A model generated the notes under the pieces. It was not told the origin of the DNA, made no database searches, and saw nothing but the letters and a program-made list of their open reading frames with translations. The position numbers and the translations under genes were made by a program. Positions 13,299 through 19,733 of a stretch of DNA of 37,433 nt are shown piece by piece. Each line of letters opens with the position of its first letter. Positions within the stretch are counted from its first letter, which is position 1. The stretch covers positions 1-37,433 of IMG/VR virus record IMGVR_UViG_3300025853_000014; one strand, written 5' to 3'. This DNA comes from a virus.

Positions 13299-14029
13299 TG
13301 AGAGTCTTGGAATATGTTGAACAACACCCCGACTTTGCTCTAGGCAACTTTATACACCTCACCCCAACTCTGCGGTATCTGTCTGAGAAGAGGGGAATGA
13401 AGATTCCTGTCTTGTTTCGGACAGACTACGTTAAAGAGGCATTTCTTGATTGCCCGTTCATAGAGCATATTTACCGTCCGGGTAAAACCAGGATGTTTGG
13501 TAGTAACATAACCAATCAAGCGAACGACAGACCTGACTATGAATACATATTTCAGACCCTCACAGGTCGGATATGGAACAAATACTACCACACCTATGTA
13601 GATACCCCACCGCCCGTAGAAGAGGGCTTATATATCGTCATTGTGAATGGTGCGGGGAACACAAGTGAAAGATATGTTCAATCCAAAGACCCCGGTGCTA
13701 GTCCTTACATGATTGCTATGCAGAAATGTAGGACTATCGCTGTGGGTTCTCAAGAGGATTTTGATCGGTGTCCATACTTGTATGAGGCAGATAAGTTTGT
13801 GGTAGGAGATATGCGGTTAGCTTTATCTTACATACATGGTGCTAGAGCTGTTATTGCAAACGATACGGGGCTTTATCATGCTGCGGGTGCTATGAATGTG
13901 CCTACCCTTGCCTTGTGGAAAAATACGCTTAAAGAGCGGTGCAAGAATGCGGGAGTAAACACAGAGTATGCTTACGAGAATCACGACCTTGCTGTTGACA
14001 GATTCCTTACCAAACACTTATATATATAG
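13298..14029 (+). CDS. Glycosyltransferase, GT9/heptosyltransferase-like
   Basis: A 243-residue protein. HPDFALGNFIHLTPTLRYL at the N-terminus and AVIANDTGLYHAAGAMNVPTLALW near residue 200 match the first loop and the donor-binding motif of GT9 ADP-heptose:LPS heptosyltransferases. The start ATG at 13298 overlaps the previous stop (TAATG). The protein is shorter than bacterial GT9 enzymes, so a middle segment is reduced. Likely role: adding a sugar to a virion protein or altering a host glycan. Confidence 0.72.
   Translation: MRVLEYVEQHPDFALGNFIHLTPTLRYLSEKRGMKIPVLFRTDYVKEAFLDCPFIEHIYRPGKTRMFGSNITNQANDRPDYEYIFQTLTGRIWNKYYHTYVDTPPPVEEGLYIVIVNGAGNTSERYVQSKDPGASPYMIAMQKCRTIAVGSQEDFDRCPYLYEADKFVVGDMRLALSYIHGARAVIANDTGLYHAAGAMNVPTLALWKNTLKERCKNAGVNTEYAYENHDLAVDRFLTKHLYI
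13995..14023 (+). promoter_or_regulatory. Late promoter candidate a
   Basis: TTGACA at 13995-14000, 17-base spacer ending ACAC, TTATAT at 14018-14023. The gene at 14033 follows by nine bases. Best -35 match of the family. Confidence 0.65.
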
Positions 14030-14032
14030 AAG

Positions 14033-14371
14033 ATGATATTAACAGGTGGATTCATTAATTTCACACGTTGGCTTAAAGATCATAGCGCACAGGTTACTGT
14101 GGAGACTAACGAACTATCTACGTCCACTAAGCGAGAGCTTGGGGAACTTGGTGGGGAGTTTGTGTATTTCGCTATCAAGAAAGAGCCTTTTACCGCTACT
14201 GAACTTGAGGACTTGGATAAGCTCAAAGCTAGAACTGCCAAGACTAAATCCCTCAAGCTACGACAAACCATATTCCGACTATGGGAGTCTAGGGGTAGTG
14301 AGGGTTCATTCGATGAGTTCTATGCCGACAGAATGGATGAGATACTACATCAAGTAAGGGAACTAATATGA
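14033..14371 (+). CDS. Hypothetical protein before the small terminase, 112 aa
   Basis: A 112-residue soluble protein with a beta-rich N-terminal half (VTVETNELSTS, GGEFVYFAIKKEPF) and a helical C-terminus (SLKLRQTIFRLWESR, then DEFYADRMDEILHQVRELI). It is coupled to the small terminase gene by ATGA at 14368. It is the first gene after late promoter a. No family recognised; a packaging accessory role is plausible from position. Confidence 0.65.
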   Translation: MILTGGFINFTRWLKDHSAQVTVETNELSTSTKRELGELGGEFVYFAIKKEPFTATELEDLDKLKARTAKTKSLKLRQTIFRLWESRGSEGSFDEFYADRMDEILHQVRELI

Positions 14372-14901
14372 CCAAAAAGAACGGCAACTACGGCAAATGG
14401 AAAATGACAGGTAAGCGACTGCTTAACCATTGGGAGAAGTATGTATCTGACATGGAAACAGCTAGGGCTGAATTTCCTACTCCTAGAGGGGCTGTCGATT
14501 ACAACAAGAAGCGTGTGCCTCACTTGGGCTACTTCGTAAACAAATACCTCAAGGTTGCTCGGACTACTTTTGATAGGTGGTGCAGCAAAGAATGGATAAT
14601 GAAGTACGAGGACACTCCTGACAACAAATCCTACAACGCCTACGACTTCAAGAGAGCGAAGGCTTTATATGATGCTGCGACATTTGTTCGTGAGAGTTGC
14701 TTGAGTACTCTTGAGAACGGACTCGCTAACGGGGAAGGACACGCACAGGGCATTATGTTCAACATCAAGAACAACTGGGGCAAAGATCCTTCCCGTCATG
14801 TTGAGCAGAACACCGACCAAGAGGTAAAAGTAACGATTGTAGATGCAAGAAGTCGAGGTAAACAAGATATACCCGCAACTGACAAAGGCGTATCAGAGTA
14901 A
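14368..14901 (+). CDS. terS: Terminase small subunit
   Basis: A 177-residue protein directly before and overlapping the large terminase gene by 59 bases. Helical N-terminus, a possible helix-turn-helix (LKVARTTFDRWCSKEWI), then GIMFNIKNNWGKDPSRHVEQNTDQEVKVTIVD: the KNNWGW-like motif followed by a hydrophilic tail is typical of small terminase subunits, which recognise phage DNA and feed it to the motor. Confidence 0.8.
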   Translation: MTKKNGNYGKWKMTGKRLLNHWEKYVSDMETARAEFPTPRGAVDYNKKRVPHLGYFVNKYLKVARTTFDRWCSKEWIMKYEDTPDNKSYNAYDFKRAKALYDAATFVRESCLSTLENGLANGEGHAQGIMFNIKNNWGKDPSRHVEQNTDQEVKVTIVDARSRGKQDIPATDKGVSE

Positions 14902-16015
14902 GAAGCGTTTTTGTGTACAGCAGGGTGGAACTAGATCGGGAAAGTCATACAATATTCTCCTTTGGCTAATCTTTTGGTATTGCCATAAGTTCAATGGCAG
15001 ACTGATAACCATAACCCGTAATACGTCTCCTACGTTACGTAACACTATTATGCGCGACTTCTTTGAAATATTGGAGAATACGGGGAAGTACCAGGAGAAG
15101 TATCACAACAAGACTAATTGGGAGTATAAGCTGTTTGGCAACACCGTTCAGTTTCTTGCCGTGGATAGTGGACAGAAGATTCGTGGAGGCAAGAGGGATG
15201 TGCTTTTTATCAATGAGGCGAACGAGATCAGCTTAGATGCGTATCGTCAGTTAGACTTCCGTACTAAGGAGTTCATCATTATGGACTACAACCCGTCCGA
15301 GGCGTATCATTGGATATATGACTTGATCATAGACGATCCCGACTGTGCCTTCCATAAGACAACATACCTTGATAACCCTTGGTTGCCGGAGGCGCAAGTA
15401 AAAGTTATTGAGAAGCTGATGGAGACTGATGAGGCGTATTGGAAGATATACGGACTCGGAGAGAGGGCAGAGGTAGGTAACCTTGTATTCCCGTCTCACA
15501 GCACTACAGACTACATTCCACCCGATGCGGACTTTGTAGGGTATGGTATGGACTTCGGTTATTCCGTTGACCCTACTGCGCTCATCAAGGTTTACAGTCG
15601 TGGTGATGACCTGTACTTCAAGGAGGTGTTTTACCGCAACAAGATGTCGGGAGACTCGATCTGTGAGATGTTAATGGAGAATGAGGTTGACAGACATCAC
15701 ATTATCTATGCCGACCAAGCAGACCCTAGGCTTGTGGATCACATCAAAGGCAGAGGGTTTAACATAATTGGTGTGGGTAAAGGTAGAGACTCTATCCGAG
15801 GCGGGATAGACCTACTTAAACGTAAAAAGCTGTATATTCACGAAAGCTCTTCCAACTTAGTCTCAGAGTTTAGAATGTACAAGTGGAAAGAGGACAGAAA
15901 TGGCAAAGCAACTCAAGATCCTATTGACGGATGGAATCACGGGATTGATGCTATTCGTTATTGGGCATTAGGAGCATTAAAGAGGGCAAATTACGGTAGA
16001 TACAAATTCGGATGA
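14843..16015 (+). CDS. terL: Terminase large subunit
   Basis: A 390-residue packaging ATPase and nuclease. Walker A is GGTRSGKS (28-35), Walker B is DVLFINEA (119-126) with the catalytic Glu. The nuclease part has GMDFGY with Asp237, YADQADP with Asp291 and DGWNHGIDAIRYW with Asp369, the three acidic residues of the RNase H-like fold. The match is to the PBSX/Terminase_3 type. Adjacent genes on both sides carry sugar- and methyl-transferases. Confidence 0.95.
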   Translation: MQEVEVNKIYPQLTKAYQSKKRFCVQQGGTRSGKSYNILLWLIFWYCHKFNGRLITITRNTSPTLRNTIMRDFFEILENTGKYQEKYHNKTNWEYKLFGNTVQFLAVDSGQKIRGGKRDVLFINEANEISLDAYRQLDFRTKEFIIMDYNPSEAYHWIYDLIIDDPDCAFHKTTYLDNPWLPEAQVKVIEKLMETDEAYWKIYGLGERAEVGNLVFPSHSTTDYIPPDADFVGYGMDFGYSVDPTALIKVYSRGDDLYFKEVFYRNKMSGDSICEMLMENEVDRHHIIYADQADPRLVDHIKGRGFNIIGVGKGRDSIRGGIDLLKRKKLYIHESSSNLVSEFRMYKWKEDRNGKATQDPIDGWNHGIDAIRYWALGALKRANYGRYKFG

Positions 16016-16566
16016 TAAACATAAACCCAAAAGAATATTGGACTAAGCGTTACAACGAGGCAGGTGAGAATACTGTTTGGTTAAACAATAAGTACCAACC
16101 CGAAACGCACAAGATCCGCAAGGAGTTCTTGAAGGCAGGATTTCCTACGAATCAAATGGGAACTGTCTTGGACTTTGGCTGTGGTACAGGGGCTTACTCG
16201 GAGCTGTTTCACCCTGACCTATATATTGGGTACGACCACATGGAGAAAGCGATTGAGATAGCTAAGAGGAAGAACCCAAAGCATGATTACACCACATCTA
16301 AGACTCAGTATGGTTACTACACGCTTTTCACTAATTGTGTGTTACAGCATAACCCGCAAGATGTGGTTAAGGAGATACTGGACAGGTACGCTAAGAATAA
16401 GTGCGTGATTTTATACGAGTGTACGGATGAGAGTATTCAGAGTGGGCATTGTGAAGGTAGAAGCCCTGAGTGGTATAGTGAGGTGTTGGGCAGAGAGGTT
16501 GACAAGGTTTATTCGCACGTTATTGACGGCGCAGAACATAGTATGATGGTATGGTTGCAGCAATAA
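16012..16566 (+). CDS. SAM-dependent methyltransferase, class I
   Basis: A 184-residue protein with motif I VLDFGCGTG at 52-60, the acidic residue after strand 2 (YIGYDHMEKAIEIAKRK, Asp75), and a later strand CVILYECTD. It overlaps the terminase gene by ATGA and the next glycosyltransferase by 16 bases. Its order between glycosyltransferases suggests it may methylate a sugar or a protein; no DNA-methylase motif is seen. Confidence 0.8.
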   Translation: MININPKEYWTKRYNEAGENTVWLNNKYQPETHKIRKEFLKAGFPTNQMGTVLDFGCGTGAYSELFHPDLYIGYDHMEKAIEIAKRKNPKHDYTTSKTQYGYYTLFTNCVLQHNPQDVVKEILDRYAKNKCVILYECTDESIQSGHCEGRSPEWYSEVLGREVDKVYSHVIDGAEHSMMVWLQQ

Positions 16567-17264
16567 TGAATACGATCAATCGGAGTAACATCACTCCGAT
16601 GTGTACCGAGGAGAATATCACTCGTGCAGGGGTAGACTTTGATTTGTTTATCACAGATAACGGAAGTACTGACCCTAAGACAATAGAGTGGGGTAAGAAG
16701 ATTGCCAAGAAGCACACCGCTAATGAGTACAATATGGGTAATCCCTATGCACTCAATAGGATGATTGCCGACACCCTGGATTATGAGTTTATTGTCATCT
16801 TAGGTAACGATGTCCTACTCCCTGAGAATTGGCTAGTTAATGCCTTGGATGTGTTTGGCAAGATACCGAAAGTTGGTATGCTTGGGTGGATGCTAGAAGG
16901 CAGTAAACAGAAACACCGATTCAAGAAGAATGAAGTGGAGTTAGAAGTGGATGATACCAATGTTGTTATTGGCGCGACCATTCAACGGAGCGATGTGTTC
17001 AAGAAGATCGGATACCTAAACGAGTTCTCTAACTACGGGCATTGGGATGCGACATTCTGCCGTAGAGTGCAAGTTTGGTATGATTGTTTCTATATGCCAA
17101 GGAAGAGGGCGCACCACTTAGGCAACTTCCATGCAGAGGGGGACTTCGGTTATGCAGAAATGAAACAACAAGAGGCTGCGAAGGCTTGGGTTGAGGCAAA
17201 AGAGTGGCACGAGAAATATCACAAGAAGAAAGTATATCTAACACTAGATCAGAAAGTAATATGA
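16551..17264 (+). CDS. Glycosyltransferase, GT2-like (GT-A fold)
   Basis: A 237-residue protein with FITDNGSTD at 33-41, NMGNPYALNRMI at 61-72 and VILGNDVLLPENW at 82-94, which holds the Asp of the metal-binding DxD-like site. This is the layout of family 2 glycosyltransferases. It ends in an ATGA overlap with the tail chaperone gene. It is the third glycosyltransferase of the late region. Confidence 0.82.
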   Translation: MVAAIMNTINRSNITPMCTEENITRAGVDFDLFITDNGSTDPKTIEWGKKIAKKHTANEYNMGNPYALNRMIADTLDYEFIVILGNDVLLPENWLVNALDVFGKIPKVGMLGWMLEGSKQKHRFKKNEVELEVDDTNVVIGATIQRSDVFKKIGYLNEFSNYGHWDATFCRRVQVWYDCFYMPRKRAHHLGNFHAEGDFGYAEMKQQEAAKAWVEAKEWHEKYHKKKVYLTLDQKVI

Positions 17265-17845
17265 AAACTTGGAACGACATAACGATTGAGAAAGCAGAGG
17301 CTATCTTCTCTGCTGCTGAGAAACACGAACATCCAATAGCTAAACGTGCAGCTATTTACGCTGCTGCTATGGGTGAGGACTTTGACAAGCTATACAATAT
17401 GGGGTTGTCCGACTTTGAGTCTTACACGAAGGAATGGCGATTCCTAGACACCTCTCCGAGTAAGAAAGTGCCGAAAGAGTGGGATGGTTATGAGTTGACA
17501 GGTGATATTAAGGATCTGTCTGCTGGGCAACTTGTCGATATAGAGACTACCACTAAAGACGGTAAGAACACCCTGCATAGGGTTATGGCTCTCTTGTGGA
17601 AGAAAGATATGCCGCTTGACGAGAAGGAGAAGTATGTCAGGGAGAATATGCCTTACCCGATTGCTCGTGGAGTGCATGATTTTTTTTTGCGACGTTCGCT
17701 TCGTCTGCAAAGTCGTTTAGTAAGATATTTGGCTCTAAGGATGCGGACTCAACTGATGAAGCTCCGCCTTCAAATAGCTTTGGACAAGTTTTTCGGTGGT
17801 TTTCGTGGTTCAAGAAAATCGCGCAAACGTACAACTGCCGAATAG
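17261..17845 (+). CDS. Tail assembly chaperone, short (unshifted) form
   Basis: The 194-residue product of normal reading. The first 142 residues are helical and acidic (TIEKAEAIFSAAEKHEHPIAKRAAIYAAAMG, LSDFESYTKEW...EKYVRENMPYPIARGVHDFF). After the T-run at 17680-17688 the unshifted frame gives a Leu/Arg-rich sequence (RRSLRLQSRLVRYLAL) that looks like out-of-frame translation. The likely working long form is made by a -1 frameshift (next entry). In long-tailed phages such gene pairs encode the chaperones that coat the tape measure. The unshifted form could end here by chance. Confidence 0.6.
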   Translation: MKTWNDITIEKAEAIFSAAEKHEHPIAKRAAIYAAAMGEDFDKLYNMGLSDFESYTKEWRFLDTSPSKKVPKEWDGYELTGDIKDLSAGQLVDIETTTKDGKNTLHRVMALLWKKDMPLDEKEKYVRENMPYPIARGVHDFFLRRSLRLQSRLVRYLALRMRTQLMKLRLQIALDKFFGGFRGSRKSRKRTTAE

Positions 17846-17946
17846 ATGAGGTGTATGAGATGAAGGCACTAGAGTTTTTAAATTGGATCAACTACGAAAT
17901 ACACTTAGCGGAGGAAGAAGAAAGACGTGCCAAACAATCTCGATAA
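17261..17946 (+). CDS. Tail assembly chaperone, frameshift fusion, 228 aa
   Basis: If ribosomes slip back one base on T TTT TTT at 17680-17686, the product continues as FFFATFASSAKSFSKIFGSK, a linker (DADSTDEAPPSNSFGQ), then VFRWFSWFKKIAQTYNCRIDEVYEMKALEFLNWINYEIHLAEEEERR and stops at 17944-17946. The new C-terminus looks like real protein, and its length and charge pattern resemble the GT part of G/GT chaperones. The next gene starts within it, at 17927. A homopolymer sequencing error would give the same picture, so read support is needed. Confidence 0.65.
17680..17688 (+). other. Slippery T-run for -1 frameshifting
   Basis: Nine T in a row. In the zero frame they read GAT TTT TTT TTG; after a -1 slip on TTT TTT they lead into GCG ACG TTC and an open frame to 17946. 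The heptamer T TTT TTT fits the X XXY YYZ rule for tandem slippage. Confidence 0.7.
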
Positions 17947-18517
17947 TCTACACAAGTATCTCTCAGAGGCTATTGACGATGCCTTAGAGCGTGTTTCTCA
18001 TAATCTAGCCACAATGAAGGATAGCCGGGGTAATTCCCGTAGGGCTAGTGGTCGAACTGCCGAGAAGGTAATCTCCTACAATAATCGTGCGGTCAAGAGA
18101 AAGAAAGCGCAAATTAACGTAGATGTCACGATGCCTTCTCACTTGAAGTTCATCGACGAAGGTATTAAGGGTAGAGATTCTGTCAAGCCACACACAGGTT
18201 CTAGCCCGTTCCGTCAGAGGCGTATGCCGAACATTAATGCTATTTCCCGTTGGATCAGAGACGCGGGTTTATCTACCCCTGCCAAGTTTAAGAATCGTAG
18301 ACGTTTTGCCGGGGCTATTGCTGCGGGAATATTGAAACAAGGTATTGAGGCTGTGCCTGTTTACTCAAGCGTGTTCAACATGACGTTCTACGAGCAACTA
18401 GAAGAAGATCTTGCTAATATTGCTGCCCGTGATTGGGAAGGAGATATAGATGAAATGATCGAGAAAATGGTGGTGAATCTACAAGCCACCGGAATTGATG
18501 TGAGGTACAAACTTTAA
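17927..18517 (+). CDS. Putative tail completion / virion morphogenesis protein
   Basis: A 196-residue basic protein starting at GTG 17927, overlapping the chaperone fusion by 20 bases. It has a helical N-terminus, then RTAEKVISYNNRAVKRKKAQINVDVTMP, KFIDEGIKGRDSVKPHTGS and a helical C-terminus. The sequence style resembles HK97 gp10-type or other neck/tail-completion proteins of siphoviruses. The location after the tail chaperones and before the tail tip genes supports a tail role; exact family not certain. Confidence 0.5.
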   Translation: MPNNLDNLHKYLSEAIDDALERVSHNLATMKDSRGNSRRASGRTAEKVISYNNRAVKRKKAQINVDVTMPSHLKFIDEGIKGRDSVKPHTGSSPFRQRRMPNINAISRWIRDAGLSTPAKFKNRRRFAGAIAAGILKQGIEAVPVYSSVFNMTFYEQLEEDLANIAARDWEGDIDEMIEKMVVNLQATGIDVRYKL

Positions 18518-18732
18518 TCCCTCACCGTGCGAATTGTCTTGATGTTCGTGACTTCCCATTTGTCGAGTTGACCTTTCTTGCCTGACTTAGCGAATGCGTA
18601 TTCAAGCACCTTATCCTTATTGGCGAGTACTTCCTTCTCGTCTTTGGATGTTACTAGGGTGACGAGCAATGATGTTTTACCCGTACCTTTCTTCACCTTC
18701 TTGTGAAACCTTATTTCGTATTCGTAGAGCAT
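18514..18732 (-). CDS. Hypothetical protein, 72 aa (leftward cassette)
   Basis: A 72-residue basic protein: MLYEYEIRFHKKVKKGTGKTSLLVTLVTSKDEKEV with two strands, then a helix and a final strand. It is the last gene of a leftward cassette inside the otherwise rightward late region, and converges with the tail completion gene with a four-base overlap. No family recognised. The GTGKTS stretch looks like a Walker A fragment but lacks the rest of a P-loop protein. Confidence 0.6.
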   Translation of the reverse strand: MLYEYEIRFHKKVKKGTGKTSLLVTLVTSKDEKEVLANKDKVLEYAFAKSGKKGQLDKWEVTNIKTIRTVRD

Positions 18733-18733
18733 A

Positions 18734-18991
18734 TTATTCAAATACTATGTCATAAGACGCAATCATTTTATCTAAATCGACACGCCTAAAATTAATAATA
18801 AATCCCATATCTGCTAGTGTAATGAAATCCCCCTCATTAAACACAAATTCCAAATCTTTCTCTATGACAAGCAAGTCATTAAATATCCCACCAACCTCAA
18901 ACCCATTCGCATAAAGCTGCTGCAAATCCTCATCATTTACCTGTTTGTCATCCAACACATCGCTAAAAGGTATTACAAATCTTGATTTCAT
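18734..18991 (-). CDS. Hypothetical acidic protein, 85 aa (leftward cassette)
   Basis: An acidic 85-residue protein (LDDKQVNDEDLQQLYANG; FVFNEGDFITLADMGFII) starting at the ATG at 18991. Two operator-like sites lie about 50-100 bases upstream at 19041-19088, and a promoter-like box TTACTTTG reads leftward at 19020-19013. No family recognised. Confidence 0.6.
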   Translation of the reverse strand: MKSRFVIPFSDVLDDKQVNDEDLQQLYANGFEVGGIFNDLLVIEKDLEFVFNEGDFITLADMGFIINFRRVDLDKMIASYDIVFE

Positions 18992-19012
18992 AATGTTGTT
19001 TTTTATTGGGTT

Positions 19013-19020
19013 CAAAGTAA
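19013..19020 (-). promoter_or_regulatory. Candidate -7 box for the 18991 gene
   Basis: Reads TTACTTTG on the minus strand, the same variant as at 2266-2273 before the replication operon; each lies downstream of TGACA-N6-TGACA-type sites. One mismatch to TAnnTTTG and no clear -33 element, so it is tentative. Confidence 0.35.
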
Positions 19021-19029
19021 GTGGCTAAA

Positions 19030-19092
19030 CAACACTATTGTATCATAGAAGTGTCATAAAACAACACTATTGTGTCATAGAATTGTCATAAA
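19030..19092. repeat. Two tandem 32-base repeats carrying operator-like sites
   Basis: Copies begin CAACACTATTGT at 19030 and 19062. Each holds one 5-N6-5 site: 19041-19056 (TATCA-N6-TGTCA) and 19073-19088 (TGTCA-N6-TGTCA). The duplication gives two operators in register upstream of the 18991 gene; the second overlaps the stop codon of the VRR-NUC gene. Confidence 0.75.
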
Positions 19093-19350
19093 CTCTTCAA
19101 GTGTGTGTATTACTGCGTATTGCCCTTTCCACTTGTCCTGGAACTCAATCTCGTCAGTTGTGAGTTTGCGTTGACTAGGTGGCTTATCGGGATCTTTAAT
19201 CTCAAGAAGGTAGTTGACCCCACGATACCCTACGACAATATCCGGGAATCCACTACCTAACTGAGACGTTATTGCGACACTACAGCCTATGCTGCGTAAT
19301 TCTTTGACAAGCTGACGTTGGTTGCTATCAACCCTTCCTCGCTTTCTCAC
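19075..19350 (-). CDS. VRR-NUC type nuclease, 91 aa
   Basis: Starting at GTG 19350 the protein reads VRKRGRVDSNQRQLVKELRSIG, then SGFPDIVVGYRG with Asp37, YLLEIKD with Glu50 and Lys52, then LTTDEIEFQDKWKGQYAVIHTLEEF. That is the whole catalytic core of the small phage VRR-NUC (PD-(D/E)XK) family, which cleaves branched or structured DNA. A TTG at 19368 would add six codons, but these overlap the promoter box and are not needed. First gene of the leftward cassette. Confidence 0.78.
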   Translation of the reverse strand: MRKRGRVDSNQRQLVKELRSIGCSVAITSQLGSGFPDIVVGYRGVNYLLEIKDPDKPPSQRKLTTDEIEFQDKWKGQYAVIHTLEEFMTIL

Positions 19351-19379
19351 TTGACAAATATACAACAAAACACTTATAT
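19351..19379 (+). promoter_or_regulatory. Late promoter candidate f, before a noncoding region
   Basis: TTGACA at 19351-19356, 17-base spacer ending ACAC, TTATAT at 19374-19379. The predicted start near 19386 has no gene until 19734, so this promoter would make the structured noncoding transcript. Its -35 overlaps the leftward -7 box at 19355-19362. Confidence 0.6.
19355..19362 (-). promoter_or_regulatory. -7 box for the VRR-NUC gene
   Basis: Reads TATATTTG on the minus strand, a full match to TAnnTTTG. The transcript start would be at or next to the GTG at 19350, that is a leaderless mRNA. Confidence 0.55.
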
Positions 19380-19385
19380 AAGTAC

Positions 19386-19718
19386 AGATTATTTAGAAAT
19401 TAGTGTATATTTGCATAAATAGGCTCGTAGTCGTTCCATCCGAAGCGACAATAAAAAATCGGAATACAAGAAACACGAGATAGGTAGAAGCATCTACTCA
19501 GGGTGAGGGCGAGGAGCAATGCTACGGCAGCAACTCCAAGGTCATCTAAGTAAGTCTAAGCCCACAGAGTAACGTCAAAGAGAGAGGGGAGAGGTAAGCC
19601 CCGATCCACCTAGAAGGTATGACCTACGAATTGTTGCTTTTGCTCGACACCTGTAACGGGTGTACAGGCTCTCGGTAGAGATGACCTATAAGCCGAGCTG
19701 CACAAATTTCCGTCTTAA
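19386..19718 (+). ncRNA. Candidate structured noncoding RNA, about 330 nt
   Basis: No gene lies here, yet the stretch follows late promoter f and contains many short, well-formed hairpins in the sense strand: GTAGA 19484-19488 with TCTAC 19493-19497; GGAG 19513-19516 plus TGCT 19520-19523 with AGCA 19529-19532 plus CTCC 19534-19537; GGGG 19586-19589 with CCCC 19599-19602; ACACC 19647-19651 with GGTGT 19659-19663; CAG plus CTCGG 19665-19675 with CCGAG plus CTG 19693-19700. A host-type box TATATTTG at 19406-19413 is a possible second start. GGCTCG at 19422-19427 could pair with CGAGCT at 19694-19699 and compete with the last hairpin. I do not recognise the family; it could also be a long 5' leader for the tail gene. 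Confidence 0.5.
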
Positions 19719-19727
19719 CACTTATAT
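19699..19727 (+). promoter_or_regulatory. Late promoter candidate b, tail gene
   Basis: TGCACA at 19699-19704 (weak -35), 17-base spacer ending ACAC, TTATAT at 19722-19727. Seven bases after the -10 lies 19734, the A of the start codon of the tail gene. Confidence 0.6.
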
Positions 19728-19733
19728 ATATGT

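Noticed and set aside
14046-14357. Alternative frame of 103 codons inside the 14033 gene
   Set aside because: It is fully inside a gene that follows a late promoter and is coupled to the small terminase; composition (Leu, Ser, Arg) is that of an out-of-frame shadow.
13295-17264. The glycosyltransferase group as a prophage-type serotype conversion (gtr) island
   Set aside because: No flippase or membrane anchor glucosyltransferase is present and no integrase or att site, so this is not a standard gtr cluster.
18680-18697. GTGKTS as a Walker A motif in the 72-residue leftward protein
   Set aside because: The protein is too short for a P-loop fold and lacks a Walker B strand; the loop lies in a charged strand-turn-strand region.
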